NCBI GenBank assembly: GCA_965641885.1
Contig: OZ282574.1
Location: forward strand, 3,348,001 to 3,412,000
DNA length: 64,000 nucleotides
Origin: Pseudophaeobacter sp965641885
GTDB taxonomy: Bacteria; Pseudomonadota; Alphaproteobacteria; Rhodobacterales; Rhodobacteraceae
Direction: 5' to 3'
Shown here: positions 52,039 to 60,350 of the stretch, one piece after another
Position numbering within the stretch: the first letter of the stretch is position 1
Layout: every line of letters begins with the position of its first letter
Notes under the pieces: model-generated
What the model was told of the DNA's origin: nothing
What the model saw: only the letters and a program-made list of their open reading frames with translations
Databases searched by the model: none
Translations under genes and position numbers: made by a program

Positions 52039-52494
52039 ATCTATTCATATTATTGATCATGTTGCTTTGGTATCCATAAAAGGTACCGGGCCGACCCGTC
52101 GAAACTAAGCAGCAAAGCTGATGTGATTGCTAACTGAAACAAATGTCAGCTTCCTGCTTGTACGATGTTCTGCTGCAGTTGCGGCAAGTCAAAAGCGGCC
52201 ATTGCGTCGAAACTTTTCAAGGTCCGCTTGGTCCGCATATTACCAGTTCGCGCCCAACGCGGTGAAAGTCAGCTATCGCGACTTCGCGTCTAGAGCCGTG
52301 GGACCGCTTCGCGCTGACAGAAGTCTATCGGCACCAATCCATTTCAAATCCGCAGCATTCCATCGCCAAATTGCTCTGGCTTTGCCTCAGTCTTGCCGCA
52401 GTGATGAATAGACTGTGTCAAAACCCGTAGCCCCCTCGCCTTTGTCTTGAGGCTGCGCGAGAGCAAACCCGTGACAACCAGAGCAGGCCCCGCG
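52039..52494. other. Non-coding right edge of the oxoproline island
   Basis: This gap of about 456 bases lies between the divergent lysR and AAA+ genes. An open frame at 52127-52411 (94 codons) shows no family features and is rejected. The sequence resembles the decayed non-coding left edge in style ('gttgcggcaagtcaaaagcggcc'), and GC rises to the backbone level after about 52400. No repeat flanking both edges was found by eye. Confidence 0.5.
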
Positions 52495-53802
52495 ATGAAT
52501 ATGCAAAACAGCCCCGTCACTGCCCCCCCGGCCCCAAAAGGCCTGATGCAGATGCAGCTTCCGATCGTGATGATGCGGGATATCTTGCTGAAAACGATCT
52601 TTCGCAAGAACGTCAATATTGTCAGCGAAGTCGCCGAGGCGATCTGCCTGCCAGTGCCGGTGACACAAGAGCTGATCGACATGGCCCGCGAGCAAAAGCT
52701 GCTGGAGGCCACAGGGACGCTCAATGCCAACAGTGGCAACGAGATGGGCTATCAGCTGACAGATGCGGGTAAGGCGCGCGCCCAGGATGCGCTTAGCCAG
52801 TCAGAATATTTTGGCGCCATGCCGGTGCCGCTGGATGTCTACCGTGAACAGATTGAGCGGCAGTCCATTCGCAACATCATGGTAACGCGCGCTCAATTGG
52901 TCAGCGCCATGGGGCATCTGGTACTGCCCGACAGCCTGCTCGACCATCTGGGGCCTGCGGTCAGTGCCGGGCGCTCGATCCTGATGTATGGACCACCCGG
53001 CAACGGCAAATCCTCGATCTCGAACGGTATTCGCGACGCGCTGGGAGATCATGTCTATGTGCCGCGCGCCATTGAGTACGCCGGTCAGGTGATCACCGTC
53101 TATGACCCCATCGTGCATACGCTGATCAATGAGGCCCCTGAGGACCCCAATGCCATCCGCCGCCCAAAGAGGTTTGACAGCCGTTATGTCAAATGCGAAC
53201 GCCCCACGGTGATCACTGGCGGTGAGCTGACGCTGGATATGCTGGATCTGGTCTACAACCAAACCGCGCGCACCTATCAGGCGCCGTTGCAGCTGAAATC
53301 GGCTGGCGGCATTTTCATCGTTGATGACCTTGGACGGCAAGCCGAGCCGCCGCAAACGCTGGTCAACCGCTGGATTGTGCCGCTGGAAGAGAACAAGGAC
53401 ATCCTCGCCCTGCAATCGGGGGAGAAATTCGAGGTGCCCTTTGACACCCTGGTGATTTTTTCCACCAACTTTCACCCCAACGAGATCTTTGATCAGGCGG
53501 CGCTGCGGCGGATCTTTTTCAAGATCAAAATCGACGGCCCCAATCAGGAGAACTTCCTCAAGATCTTTGCCATGGTGGCGCGCAAAAAGGGCGTGCCGCT
53601 GGATGAGAGCACTCTGATCCATCTGCTGAAGGTGAAATACCCGACCATCGCCAACACCTATGCCAACTATCAACCGGTCTTCCTGATCGACCAGATGATT
53701 GCGATCTGCGAGTTCGAAGGCATTGCGTACCAAATGAGCCCGGAGCTTATCGACCGGGCCTGGGCCAATATGTTTGTCAAAGACGAGATGATCGTAAAAT
53801 AG
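52495..53802 (+). CDS. AAA+ family ATPase of unknown role
   Basis: A 435-residue AAA+ ATPase. Walker A is LMYGPPGNGKSSISNGIRDA near residue 164; Walker B is GGIFIVDDLGRQAEPPQTL; sensor 1 may be LVIFSTNFHPNEIFDQA, and RRIFFKIKIDGPNQENF follows. An N-terminal region (residues 15-110) resembles a winged helix. The start is uncertain: GTG 52471 and ATG 52495 both have weak ribosome sites. It lies just across the island from cpaA. It may belong to the tad locus, but this is a guess from position. Confidence 0.85.
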   Translation: MNMQNSPVTAPPAPKGLMQMQLPIVMMRDILLKTIFRKNVNIVSEVAEAICLPVPVTQELIDMAREQKLLEATGTLNANSGNEMGYQLTDAGKARAQDALSQSEYFGAMPVPLDVYREQIERQSIRNIMVTRAQLVSAMGHLVLPDSLLDHLGPAVSAGRSILMYGPPGNGKSSISNGIRDALGDHVYVPRAIEYAGQVITVYDPIVHTLINEAPEDPNAIRRPKRFDSRYVKCERPTVITGGELTLDMLDLVYNQTARTYQAPLQLKSAGGIFIVDDLGRQAEPPQTLVNRWIVPLEENKDILALQSGEKFEVPFDTLVIFSTNFHPNEIFDQAALRRIFFKIKIDGPNQENFLKIFAMVARKKGVPLDESTLIHLLKVKYPTIANTYANYQPVFLIDQMIAICEFEGIAYQMSPELIDRAWANMFVKDEMIVK

Positions 53803-54037
53803 CTCTGTTGCCTGTTGCCTCTGTATGTTGCCGCTGTGTCGCTCCCGACGGCCCGATCATCAGCCGTCACGGCAGGTTCGTGCGGAGCATCGCCGCAGCC
53901 GAGAGGCCGCAGCCAACGCGGGTCAGCACCGCATGTTGCAACAATGTGGCGCAGCACTATGGCGCAGCGTCACCCGTACAGATCACCAAGGCGGTGTTAG
54001 GGTCGCAGCCAGCAGCGATCAACAAGGACATCTCCCT

Positions 54038-54445
54038 TTGGAACAGCGCATTCGCAAAAGCTTTGGCCGCCAAAGCATGATGGAAACTCTCGGCGCCTCC
54101 CTCCGCAGCGTCTCTGCGGGTGAAGTCGTGATCGAAGCCCCCATCCTGCCGGGCAGCCGCCAACAACAAGGCTTTGCGCATGCCGCCCTGACCTTTGCTC
54201 TTGGCGATAGTGCAGCCGGCTACTCTGCCCTCACGCTGCTGCCCGAGGATCAGGACGTGATGACCGCAGAGATCAAGGTCAACCTGCTGGCCCCCGGAGC
54301 TGGTGATCTGCTACGCGCCACCGGCAGGGTGATCAAACCCGGACGCCGCCTCATGGTGGTCAGCGCCGAGGTGCATGCGGTGACAGGCGCTGAGGAAAAG
54401 CTGATCGCGGTGCTGCAGGGCACCATGATGCCAGTTTCGCCTTAA
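54038..54445 (+). CDS. PaaI family thioesterase (TTG start)
   Basis: A 135-residue hot-dog fold protein of the PaaI/YiiD type, which hydrolyses acyl-CoA thioesters. The characteristic residues are in LPGSRQQQGFAHAALTFALG and DSAAGYSALTLLPEDQDVMT, followed by AEIKVNLLAPGAGDLLRATG. A longer frame begins at 53825, but the upstream translation is not family-like. AAGGA at 54024-54028 with a 9-base gap to TTG 54038 (LEQRIRKSFGRQSMMETLGA) gives the usual protein start. The substrate is unknown. Confidence 0.82.
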   Translation: MEQRIRKSFGRQSMMETLGASLRSVSAGEVVIEAPILPGSRQQQGFAHAALTFALGDSAAGYSALTLLPEDQDVMTAEIKVNLLAPGAGDLLRATGRVIKPGRRLMVVSAEVHAVTGAEEKLIAVLQGTMMPVSP

Positions 54446-54468
54446 AACCAACCTCGCCCCAGACACTA

Positions 54469-54493
54469 ACGGGCGCCCCAATCGGACGCCCGT
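54469..54493 (+). terminator. Weak terminator after the thioesterase gene
   Basis: A 7-bp stem (ACGGGCG / CGCCCGT) with an 11-base loop, followed by GTTTG, sits 24 bases after the stop. The short stem makes it only a moderate call. Confidence 0.5.
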
Positions 54494-54537
54494 GTTTGAC
54501 AGGTGGAGCTGCCAGACTTCCGGCCAGACTTCAGGCC

Positions 54538-54575
54538 GCTATCAGGCTGTCAGGCCGCCATCAGGCTGTCAGGCC
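54538..54575. repeat. 19-base tandem duplication overlapping the folD stop
   Basis: GCTATCAGGCTGTCAGGCC (54538-54556) and GCCATCAGGCTGTCAGGCC (54557-54575) differ by one base. The second unit contains the folD stop codon and its last codons; the first repeats these as non-coding sequence. Confidence 0.9.
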
Positions 54576-55463
54576 TTCCGGCTCTGCCAGCCCGTTGGCG
54601 CGGCAGCAGGCGGTCACGGTATTGGCCAACAGGCATGCGATGGTCATGGGACCAACCCCGCCGGGCACCGGCGTGATGGCGCCGGCGCGCGCCGAGCAGC
54701 TGGCGAAATCAACATCGCCCACCAGCTTCATCTTGCCTTCGCCCTTTTCAGGAGCCGGGATCCGGTTGATGCCCACGTCGATCACGGTGGCGCCTTCCTT
54801 GATCCAGTCGCCGGGCACCATTTCGGGACGGCCCACAGCGGCGACCACAATATCGGCGCGGCGCACCACCTCCGGCAGGTCTTTGGTGCGGCTATGCGCA
54901 ATGGTGACGGTGCAGCTGTCGCCCAGCAACAGCTGCGCCATGGGTTTGCCGACGATGTTAGAGCGGCCAATAACAACCGCATTCATGCCAGACAGGCTGC
55001 CATGATAGTCGCGCAGCATCATCAGACAGCCCAGCGGGGTGCAGGGCACCATGCTCTTTTGTCCGGTGCCCAGCAGGCCAACGTTGGAGATATGAAACCC
55101 ATCCACGTCTTTTTCCGGTGCGATGGAGTTAATGATCAGGTCTTCATTCAGATGGCCGGGCAGTGGCAGCTGCACCAAAATACCATGCACAGCCGGGTCG
55201 TTGTTCAAACTGGTGATGACGGCCAGCAGGTCCTCTTCCGAGGTGTCGACATCCATCTTATGCTCGTAAGAGTTCATGCCCACCTCGAGCGTCAGCTTCC
55301 CTTTTGAGCGCACATAGACCTGGCTTGCAGGATCTTCGCCCACCAGCACCACAGCGAGGCCGGGGATAATGTCGTTTTCTTCTTTCAGCCGCGCAACATG
55401 GCCTGCCACTTTTTCACGTACCGTGGCGGCAAAGGCTTTGCCGTCAATGATGTCTGCTGCCAT
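54561..55463 (-). CDS. folD: Bifunctional methylenetetrahydrofolate dehydrogenase/cyclohydrolase FolD
   Basis: A 300-residue enzyme that interconverts methylene-THF, methenyl-THF and formyl-THF with NADP. The catalytic YVRSKGKLTLEVGM has the active Tyr and Lys near residue 50; GILVQLPLPGHLNEDLI, GFHISNVGLLGTGQ and VIGRSNIVGKPMAQLLL (Rossmann motif) are intact. ATG 55463 (MAADIIDGKAFAATVREKV) is chosen over the frame start at 55595. It follows fhs on the minus strand, so both arms of formate-THF metabolism are together. Confidence 0.96.
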   Translation of the reverse strand: MAADIIDGKAFAATVREKVAGHVARLKEENDIIPGLAVVLVGEDPASQVYVRSKGKLTLEVGMNSYEHKMDVDTSEEDLLAVITSLNNDPAVHGILVQLPLPGHLNEDLIINSIAPEKDVDGFHISNVGLLGTGQKSMVPCTPLGCLMMLRDYHGSLSGMNAVVIGRSNIVGKPMAQLLLGDSCTVTIAHSRTKDLPEVVRRADIVVAAVGRPEMVPGDWIKEGATVIDVGINRIPAPEKGEGKMKLVGDVDFASCSARAGAITPVPGGVGPMTIACLLANTVTACCRANGLAEPEGLTA

Positions 55464-55639
55464 TGCATTTTTCCTTGTGCCGCGCACCGAGCTGGCCCGC
55501 TTGTTGGTTTCATAGCCCTCAGGGCGTCTGGCCGCGCAGGGCCCGGCTGACCACTGGCGCCACTGCCCCGCTCTCAGGCCGGGATACATACTCAAACGGC
55601 CCGAGAGGGTCCCGGGCCGCAGATTGCGTGTTTTTGCGT

Positions 55640-57316
55640 CTAGAACAAGCCTTCGATTTGGCCTTCGTCATTCAGATGGATGTTTTCCGCAGCAGGCACC
55701 CGTGGCAGACCCGGCATGGTCATGATCTCACCGCAGACCGCGACAATGAAACCGGCCCCCGCTGACAGGCGCACCTCACGCACCGGAACAGAATGGCCTG
55801 TAGGTGCTCCGCGCAGGGTGGGATCGGTCGAGAAAGAATACTGGGTCTTGGCCATGCAGACCGGCAGATTGCCATAGCCTGCGGCTTCCCATTCTTTCAG
55901 CTGGTTGCGGATTTTGCTGTCGGCCAGCACCTCGTCGGCGCGGTAGATCCGCTTGGCGATGGTGTCGATCTTGTCAAACAGGCTCATGTCATCGGGGTAG
56001 ATCGGGGCAAAGTTGGCCTGACCGGCATCAACGATTTCGACAACCTTTTTGGCCAGATCAGCAGAGCCTTCCGAGCCCAGCTCCCAGTGACGCGACAGCA
56101 CCGCCTCAACGCCATGGGTGGTCGCGTAGGCTTTAACAGCCTCGACTTCGGCATCGGTGTCAGTGACAAAATGGTTGATGGCAACAACAACCGGCACGCC
56201 AAAGCTTTTGATGTTCTCGATGTGGCGCCCAAGGTTGGCACAGCCGTTGTTGACGGCCTCGACGTTTTCGCCGCCCAGATCCGCCTTGGCCACGCCGCCG
56301 TTCATCTTCATCGCCCGCACAGTCGCCACCAGCACCACAGCCGAAGGCGCAATGCCCGCCTTGCGGCATTTGATGTTCATGAACTTTTCAGCGCCCAGAT
56401 CAGCACCAAAGCCCGCCTCGGTGACAACATAGTCCGAGATCTTCAGCGCGGTTTTGGTGGCAATGACCGAGTTACAGCCGTGGGCGATATTGGCAAAGGG
56501 GCCGCCATGCACAAAGGCGGCGTTGTTTTCCAGGGTCTGCACCAGGTTCGGCTGCATCGCGTCCTTCAGCAGAACGGTCATGGCGCCTGCGGCCTTAATG
56601 TCGCGGCAATAGACGGCCGTTTTGTCGCGGCGGTAGGCCACGATAATGTCGCCCAGACGTGTTTCCAGGTCTTTCAGATTGTTCGACAGGCACAGGATCG
56701 CCATAACCTCAGAGGCCACGGTGATATCAAACCCGGTTTCGCGCGGAAAGCCGTTGGACACCCCACCCAGAGAGGCCGTGATCTGACGCAGGGCCCGGTC
56801 GTTCATATCGACCACACGGCGCCAGACGACACGACGTGTGTCGATTTCGAGCTCGTTACCCCAATAGATGTGATTGTCGATCATCGCTGACAGCAGCGAA
56901 TGGGCAGAGGTGATGGCGTGGAAATCGCCGGTGAAGTGCAGGTTCATGTCCTCCATCGGGACAACCTGTGCGTAGCCGCCGCCCGCAGCGCCACCCTTCA
57001 TGCCAAAGTTCGGCCCCAGCGAGGCCTCGCGAATGCAAACCATGGCGTTTTTGCCAATGCGGTTCAGACCATCGCCCAGCCCCACGGTGGTGGTGGTCTT
57101 GCCTTCGCCCGCAGGTGTTGGGTTGATCGCAGTCACCAGGACCAGCTTGCCATCCGTCCGGTCCTGTACCGAGTTGATGAACGCCTGGCTGACCTTGGCT
57201 TTGTCATGGCCATAGGGCAGCAAGTCGGCGCTCGAAATGCCGATCTTGGCACCAATCTCTTGGATTGGCAGCTTCTGCGCCTCACGGGCGATCTCGATAT
57301 CACTCTTGTAGCTCAT
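55640..57316 (-). CDS. fhs: Formate--tetrahydrofolate ligase
   Basis: A 558-residue ligase that makes 10-formyl-THF from formate, THF and ATP. The P-loop TPAGEGKTTTTVGLGDGL is near residue 67, with GMKGGAAGGGYAQVVPMEDM and LHFTGDFHAITSAHSLLSAM following, and TRVVW... replaced by DTRRVVWRRVVDMNDRALRQ. The length is the usual 555-560. With FolD it feeds C1 units from formate into purines and methyl groups; in marine roseobacters it also serves demethylation of methylated compounds. It starts the fhs-folD pair (176-base gap). Confidence 0.97.
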   Translation of the reverse strand: MSYKSDIEIAREAQKLPIQEIGAKIGISSADLLPYGHDKAKVSQAFINSVQDRTDGKLVLVTAINPTPAGEGKTTTTVGLGDGLNRIGKNAMVCIREASLGPNFGMKGGAAGGGYAQVVPMEDMNLHFTGDFHAITSAHSLLSAMIDNHIYWGNELEIDTRRVVWRRVVDMNDRALRQITASLGGVSNGFPRETGFDITVASEVMAILCLSNNLKDLETRLGDIIVAYRRDKTAVYCRDIKAAGAMTVLLKDAMQPNLVQTLENNAAFVHGGPFANIAHGCNSVIATKTALKISDYVVTEAGFGADLGAEKFMNIKCRKAGIAPSAVVLVATVRAMKMNGGVAKADLGGENVEAVNNGCANLGRHIENIKSFGVPVVVAINHFVTDTDAEVEAVKAYATTHGVEAVLSRHWELGSEGSADLAKKVVEIVDAGQANFAPIYPDDMSLFDKIDTIAKRIYRADEVLADSKIRNQLKEWEAAGYGNLPVCMAKTQYSFSTDPTLRGAPTGHSVPVREVRLSAGAGFIVAVCGEIMTMPGLPRVPAAENIHLNDEGQIEGLF

Positions 57317-57503
57317 GACCTGGTTCCTGAATGTGAGAAAACAATGATCGACGTCGAAGCGCCGCTTCTGCTGCAGATTTAGCCAGAATGCAGCGGCGCG
57401 CGCGCGTGGTTTCCGACATTATCCGGCGTTGAAGCGGCGTTGACACATAGTTTGCCGCACCAAATGTCGCCAAAACGAAAGTTCTGTAACCGATGGGTTG
57501 CCT

Positions 57504-58094
57504 CTAGGGGGCCCAGACCCGCTGGTCGGGCACAAAAAGCTGCAGGCTGTCACCGATCTTCAACTGCCCCGGCCGCTCGACCCAGGCGGTGATTCCCCGT
57601 CGGCTGCCTGCAGCGCGTTTGAATTTGGGGCCAAAGCCGGCATGAGCCTTGTCTATTTCACGGCCCGGCAGGATGCAGGGGCGGTTCTCCATATCCACGG
57701 TAAGCACCATGCCATCCGGTCCCTGCAGCCGCGACGAAGGCGGCACAAAAGTGAAATCAGGAATACCGCGCAGCACCAGATTTGCGCCCAGCGAGCGCGG
57801 ATCGACTTGTTCCAGCCCCATGTCCGCAGCAATCAGCGCCAGCTCCTCTTCAGACAGAATGCTCAGCTGCCTGACATTGCGGATTGTGGTCCCCTGCGGG
57901 TACAGGTTGGACACCCGCACACAGGATAAACGGTTCTCACCCTGGTGCCGCTCGCCCAATAGACCATGAAAACCAAGGGTGAGAGCCGCGACAGCCGAGG
58001 CTGCGATCCCGGCATCAGAAGGTGTCTCGCCTGCCCAAACCACCTCTCCCTTGAATTCTGTTTCCCGCAATACCGGCATCCTGCATTCCAACAA
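57504..58094 (-). CDS. MOSC domain-containing protein
   Basis: A 196-residue MOSC protein. GFHGLLGERHQGENRLSCVR, GTTIRNVRQLSILSEEELAL, DPRSLGANLVLRGIPDF and RPCILPGREIDKAHAGFG are visible; most MOSC proteins have a conserved Cys, here in NRPCILPGRE. The family acts with molybdenum cofactor enzymes as a sulfur carrier or transfer domain, but no partner is next to it. ATG 58079 (MPVLRETEFKGEVVW) is an alternative start five codons in. Confidence 0.85.
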   Translation of the reverse strand: MLECRMPVLRETEFKGEVVWAGETPSDAGIAASAVAALTLGFHGLLGERHQGENRLSCVRVSNLYPQGTTIRNVRQLSILSEEELALIAADMGLEQVDPRSLGANLVLRGIPDFTFVPPSSRLQGPDGMVLTVDMENRPCILPGREIDKAHAGFGPKFKRAAGSRRGITAWVERPGQLKIGDSLQLFVPDQRVWAP

Positions 58095-58158
58095 TTGTTT
58101 TTTCAGTGTTTCAAGGGCTCAAACCATAGAGCCTCATGATGGAATGGAAAGCCCCTTT

Positions 58159-58232
58159 GGATCGGATCGCTTAGCGATCCGATCCGGGCGCGGCGCGGGC
58201 AGGCAGCTTTGCTGCCTGCCCGCGCCGCGCCC
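58159..58232. repeat. Two adjacent perfect hairpins (12-bp and 22-bp stems)
   Basis: Hairpin 1 is GGATCGGATCGC-TTA-GCGATCCGATCC (58159-58185). Hairpin 2 starts at 58186 and has a perfect 22-bp stem, GGGCGCGG...GGCAGC with a TTT loop and exact complement to 58232, then a C-run. They lie between the MOSC gene start and the ftsH terminator. The CGCGCC-rich core resembles the double-hairpin family elsewhere in the window. Confidence 0.85.
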
Positions 58233-58296
58233 CCCCCCCAAAAAGCCAATCTTGGCGCTTTGCGCACATGATGCGAAAGGGCTTCGTACAAACAAA

Positions 58297-58328
58297 AACC
58301 CCGAAAACCAGTTAAAGGCTTCGGGGTT
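58297..58328 (-). terminator. Intrinsic terminator of ftsH
   Basis: On the minus strand a 9-bp stem (AACCCCGAA / TTCGGGGTT) with a 14-base loop is followed by TTTTGTTTGT, 27 bases after the ftsH stop. Confidence 0.85.
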
Positions 58329-58355
58329 CTGTTCTAGGCTATACTAAAGGCAGCT

Positions 58356-60275
58356 TTACGCGGTTGGCTCGGGCTCCATCTCGCCATCTGCACCACCTTC
58401 AGAAGTCGGCTTCTTTGGCTTGGCTTTTGGTATCGCGGTGACCGAGCCCTTACCCTGGTCCTCATCCGAATCGTCGCCGTTCTCATGCGGAGGCTCGCCG
58501 CGCATGACCCGCTCGATCTCATCACCAGTCAAGGTCTCATACTCCAGCAGCCCTTCGGCCAGCCGCTCCCATTCATCCTTGTGCTCAGTCAGGATTTTAA
58601 AGGCGCGATCATAGCCGTTTTGGATAAAGAGACGCACCTCTTCCTCGATCAGCTCTTTGGTATGCGCCGACACAGAGAAACCGGTGGTATTGCCACTGTA
58701 GCCTTCATGCGCTTCGGCATAATCAATGTTGCCGATCTTGTCGGACATGCCCCAGCGCATGATCATCGCGCGGGCCAACTGGCTGGCCTGCTGGATATCA
58801 CCGGCCGGTCCATTGGACACATGGTCCTCGCCGTATTTGATGATCTCAGCCGCCTTACCAGCCATGGTCATGGCCAGCTTCTCGTTGCACTCGTTTTTGT
58901 GCCAGTTGAGGCGGTCCATTTCCGGCAGCGACACCACCATCCCCAAGGCACCGCCCCGTGGAATGATCGTCGCCTTATAGACCGGATCGCATTCCGGCAG
59001 CTTCATGCCAACCACGGCGTGACCGGCTTCGTGATAGGCGGTCTTTTCCTTTTGGTCCTGCGTCAGCACCATAGAGCGACGCTCAGCGCCCATCATCACC
59101 TTGTCCTTGGCGGATTCAAAATCCTCCATGGTGACAAAGCGACGCCCAACACGAGCCGCCATCAGAGCTGCCTCATTCACCAGGTTGGCAAGATCCGCGC
59201 CGGAAAACCCGGGGCTGCCACGGGCAATGATGCGCAGATCCACATCCGGCCCCAGCGGGGTCTTGCGGGCATGCACGCCAAGGATCTTTTCACGGCCTTT
59301 GATGTCAGGGTTTGACACAGTCACGTTGCGGTCAAAACGACCCGGACGCAGCAAGGCGGGGTCCAGAACATCCTTGCGGTTTGTCGCCGCCAGAATGATC
59401 ACGCCTTCATTGGCTTCAAAACCATCCATCTCAACCAGCAGCTGGTTCAATGTCTGTTCGCGCTCGTCATTGCCGCCACCGTAGCCGGCACCGCGATGGC
59501 GCCCCACGGCGTCGATCTCATCGATAAAGACGATACAAGGCGCGTTCTTTTTGGCCTGCTCAAACATATCGCGCACGCGAGAGGCACCAACGCCGACAAA
59601 CATCTCGACGAAATCAGACCCCGAAATGGTAAAGAAGGGTACGCCCGCCTCACCTGCAATCGCCCGTGCCAGCAGGGTTTTACCCGTGCCAGGAGGGCCA
59701 ACCAGCAAAGCGCCTTTTGGAATTTTGCCTCCAAGACGCGAGAACTTCTGCGGATTGCGCAGGAACTCAACGATCTCTTCCAGCTCTTCCTTGGCCTCAT
59801 CAATACCCGCCACATCATCAAAGGTGACGCGACCCTGCTTTTCCGTCAGCATCTTGGCCTTGGATTTGCCAAAGCCCATGGCGCCACCTTTTCCACCGCC
59901 CTGCATCCGGTTCATGAAAAAGATCCAGACACCGATCAACAGCACAAAGGGCAACAGGGTGATCAGGAACGACTGAAAGCCGGACTGCTGCTGCTTCTCG
60001 GCGCGAACCGGGATGTTGTTGTTGATCAGCAGCTCTGTGACTTTAGCGTCAGCCGGTTTGATCGTGACGTAGGTGCCGTCCGAGGTAGAGAAGCGAACCT
60101 GCTCCCCATCCAGAACCGCCGTGTTCACCTGGCCGCCTTCAACCAAAGTCACAAATTCAGAAAATGTGCGTTCATTGCTCTGCATCGTGCCGCCTGATCC
60201 ACTGAACAAATTGAACAGAGCCAGAATCAATACGAACAGAACAACCCAGAATGCAATGTTACGTGCGTTGCCCAA
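58356..60275 (-). CDS. ftsH: ATP-dependent zinc metalloprotease FtsH (TTG start)
   Basis: A 639-residue membrane AAA+ protease that degrades misfolded membrane proteins and short-lived regulators. It has two N-terminal membrane helices (about 5-25 and 100-120), Walker A GPPGTGKTL with Lys near residue 199, Walker B CIVFIDEID, LLRPGRFDR (arginine fingers), and the zinc site HEAGH at 415-419. The tail is acidic then Pro/Lys-rich. GGGAG seven bases before the TTG at 60275 (LGNARNIAFWVVLF) fits the usual family N-terminus; the ATG at 60326 would add 17 untypical residues. Confidence 0.96.
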   Translation of the reverse strand: MGNARNIAFWVVLFVLILALFNLFSGSGGTMQSNERTFSEFVTLVEGGQVNTAVLDGEQVRFSTSDGTYVTIKPADAKVTELLINNNIPVRAEKQQQSGFQSFLITLLPFVLLIGVWIFFMNRMQGGGKGGAMGFGKSKAKMLTEKQGRVTFDDVAGIDEAKEELEEIVEFLRNPQKFSRLGGKIPKGALLVGPPGTGKTLLARAIAGEAGVPFFTISGSDFVEMFVGVGASRVRDMFEQAKKNAPCIVFIDEIDAVGRHRGAGYGGGNDEREQTLNQLLVEMDGFEANEGVIILAATNRKDVLDPALLRPGRFDRNVTVSNPDIKGREKILGVHARKTPLGPDVDLRIIARGSPGFSGADLANLVNEAALMAARVGRRFVTMEDFESAKDKVMMGAERRSMVLTQDQKEKTAYHEAGHAVVGMKLPECDPVYKATIIPRGGALGMVVSLPEMDRLNWHKNECNEKLAMTMAGKAAEIIKYGEDHVSNGPAGDIQQASQLARAMIMRWGMSDKIGNIDYAEAHEGYSGNTTGFSVSAHTKELIEEEVRLFIQNGYDRAFKILTEHKDEWERLAEGLLEYETLTGDEIERVMRGEPPHENGDDSDEDQGKGSVTAIPKAKPKKPTSEGGADGEMEPEPTA

Positions 60276-60350
60276 GGAAAGTCTCCCAATATCCGGGCAC
60301 CCTCGCAGGGCGCCTTCGTTGCGCATAAAATAAGGAACATTCCCGCAGGT

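Noticed and set aside
52127..52411. 94-codon plus-strand open frame next to lysR
   Set aside because: Composition looks like translated non-coding sequence, there is no good ribosome site, and it lies in the decayed-looking island edge.
53808..54080. 90-codon open frame before and into the thioesterase gene
   Set aside because: It overlaps the thioesterase in a different frame; the family-like reading is the one starting at TTG 54038.
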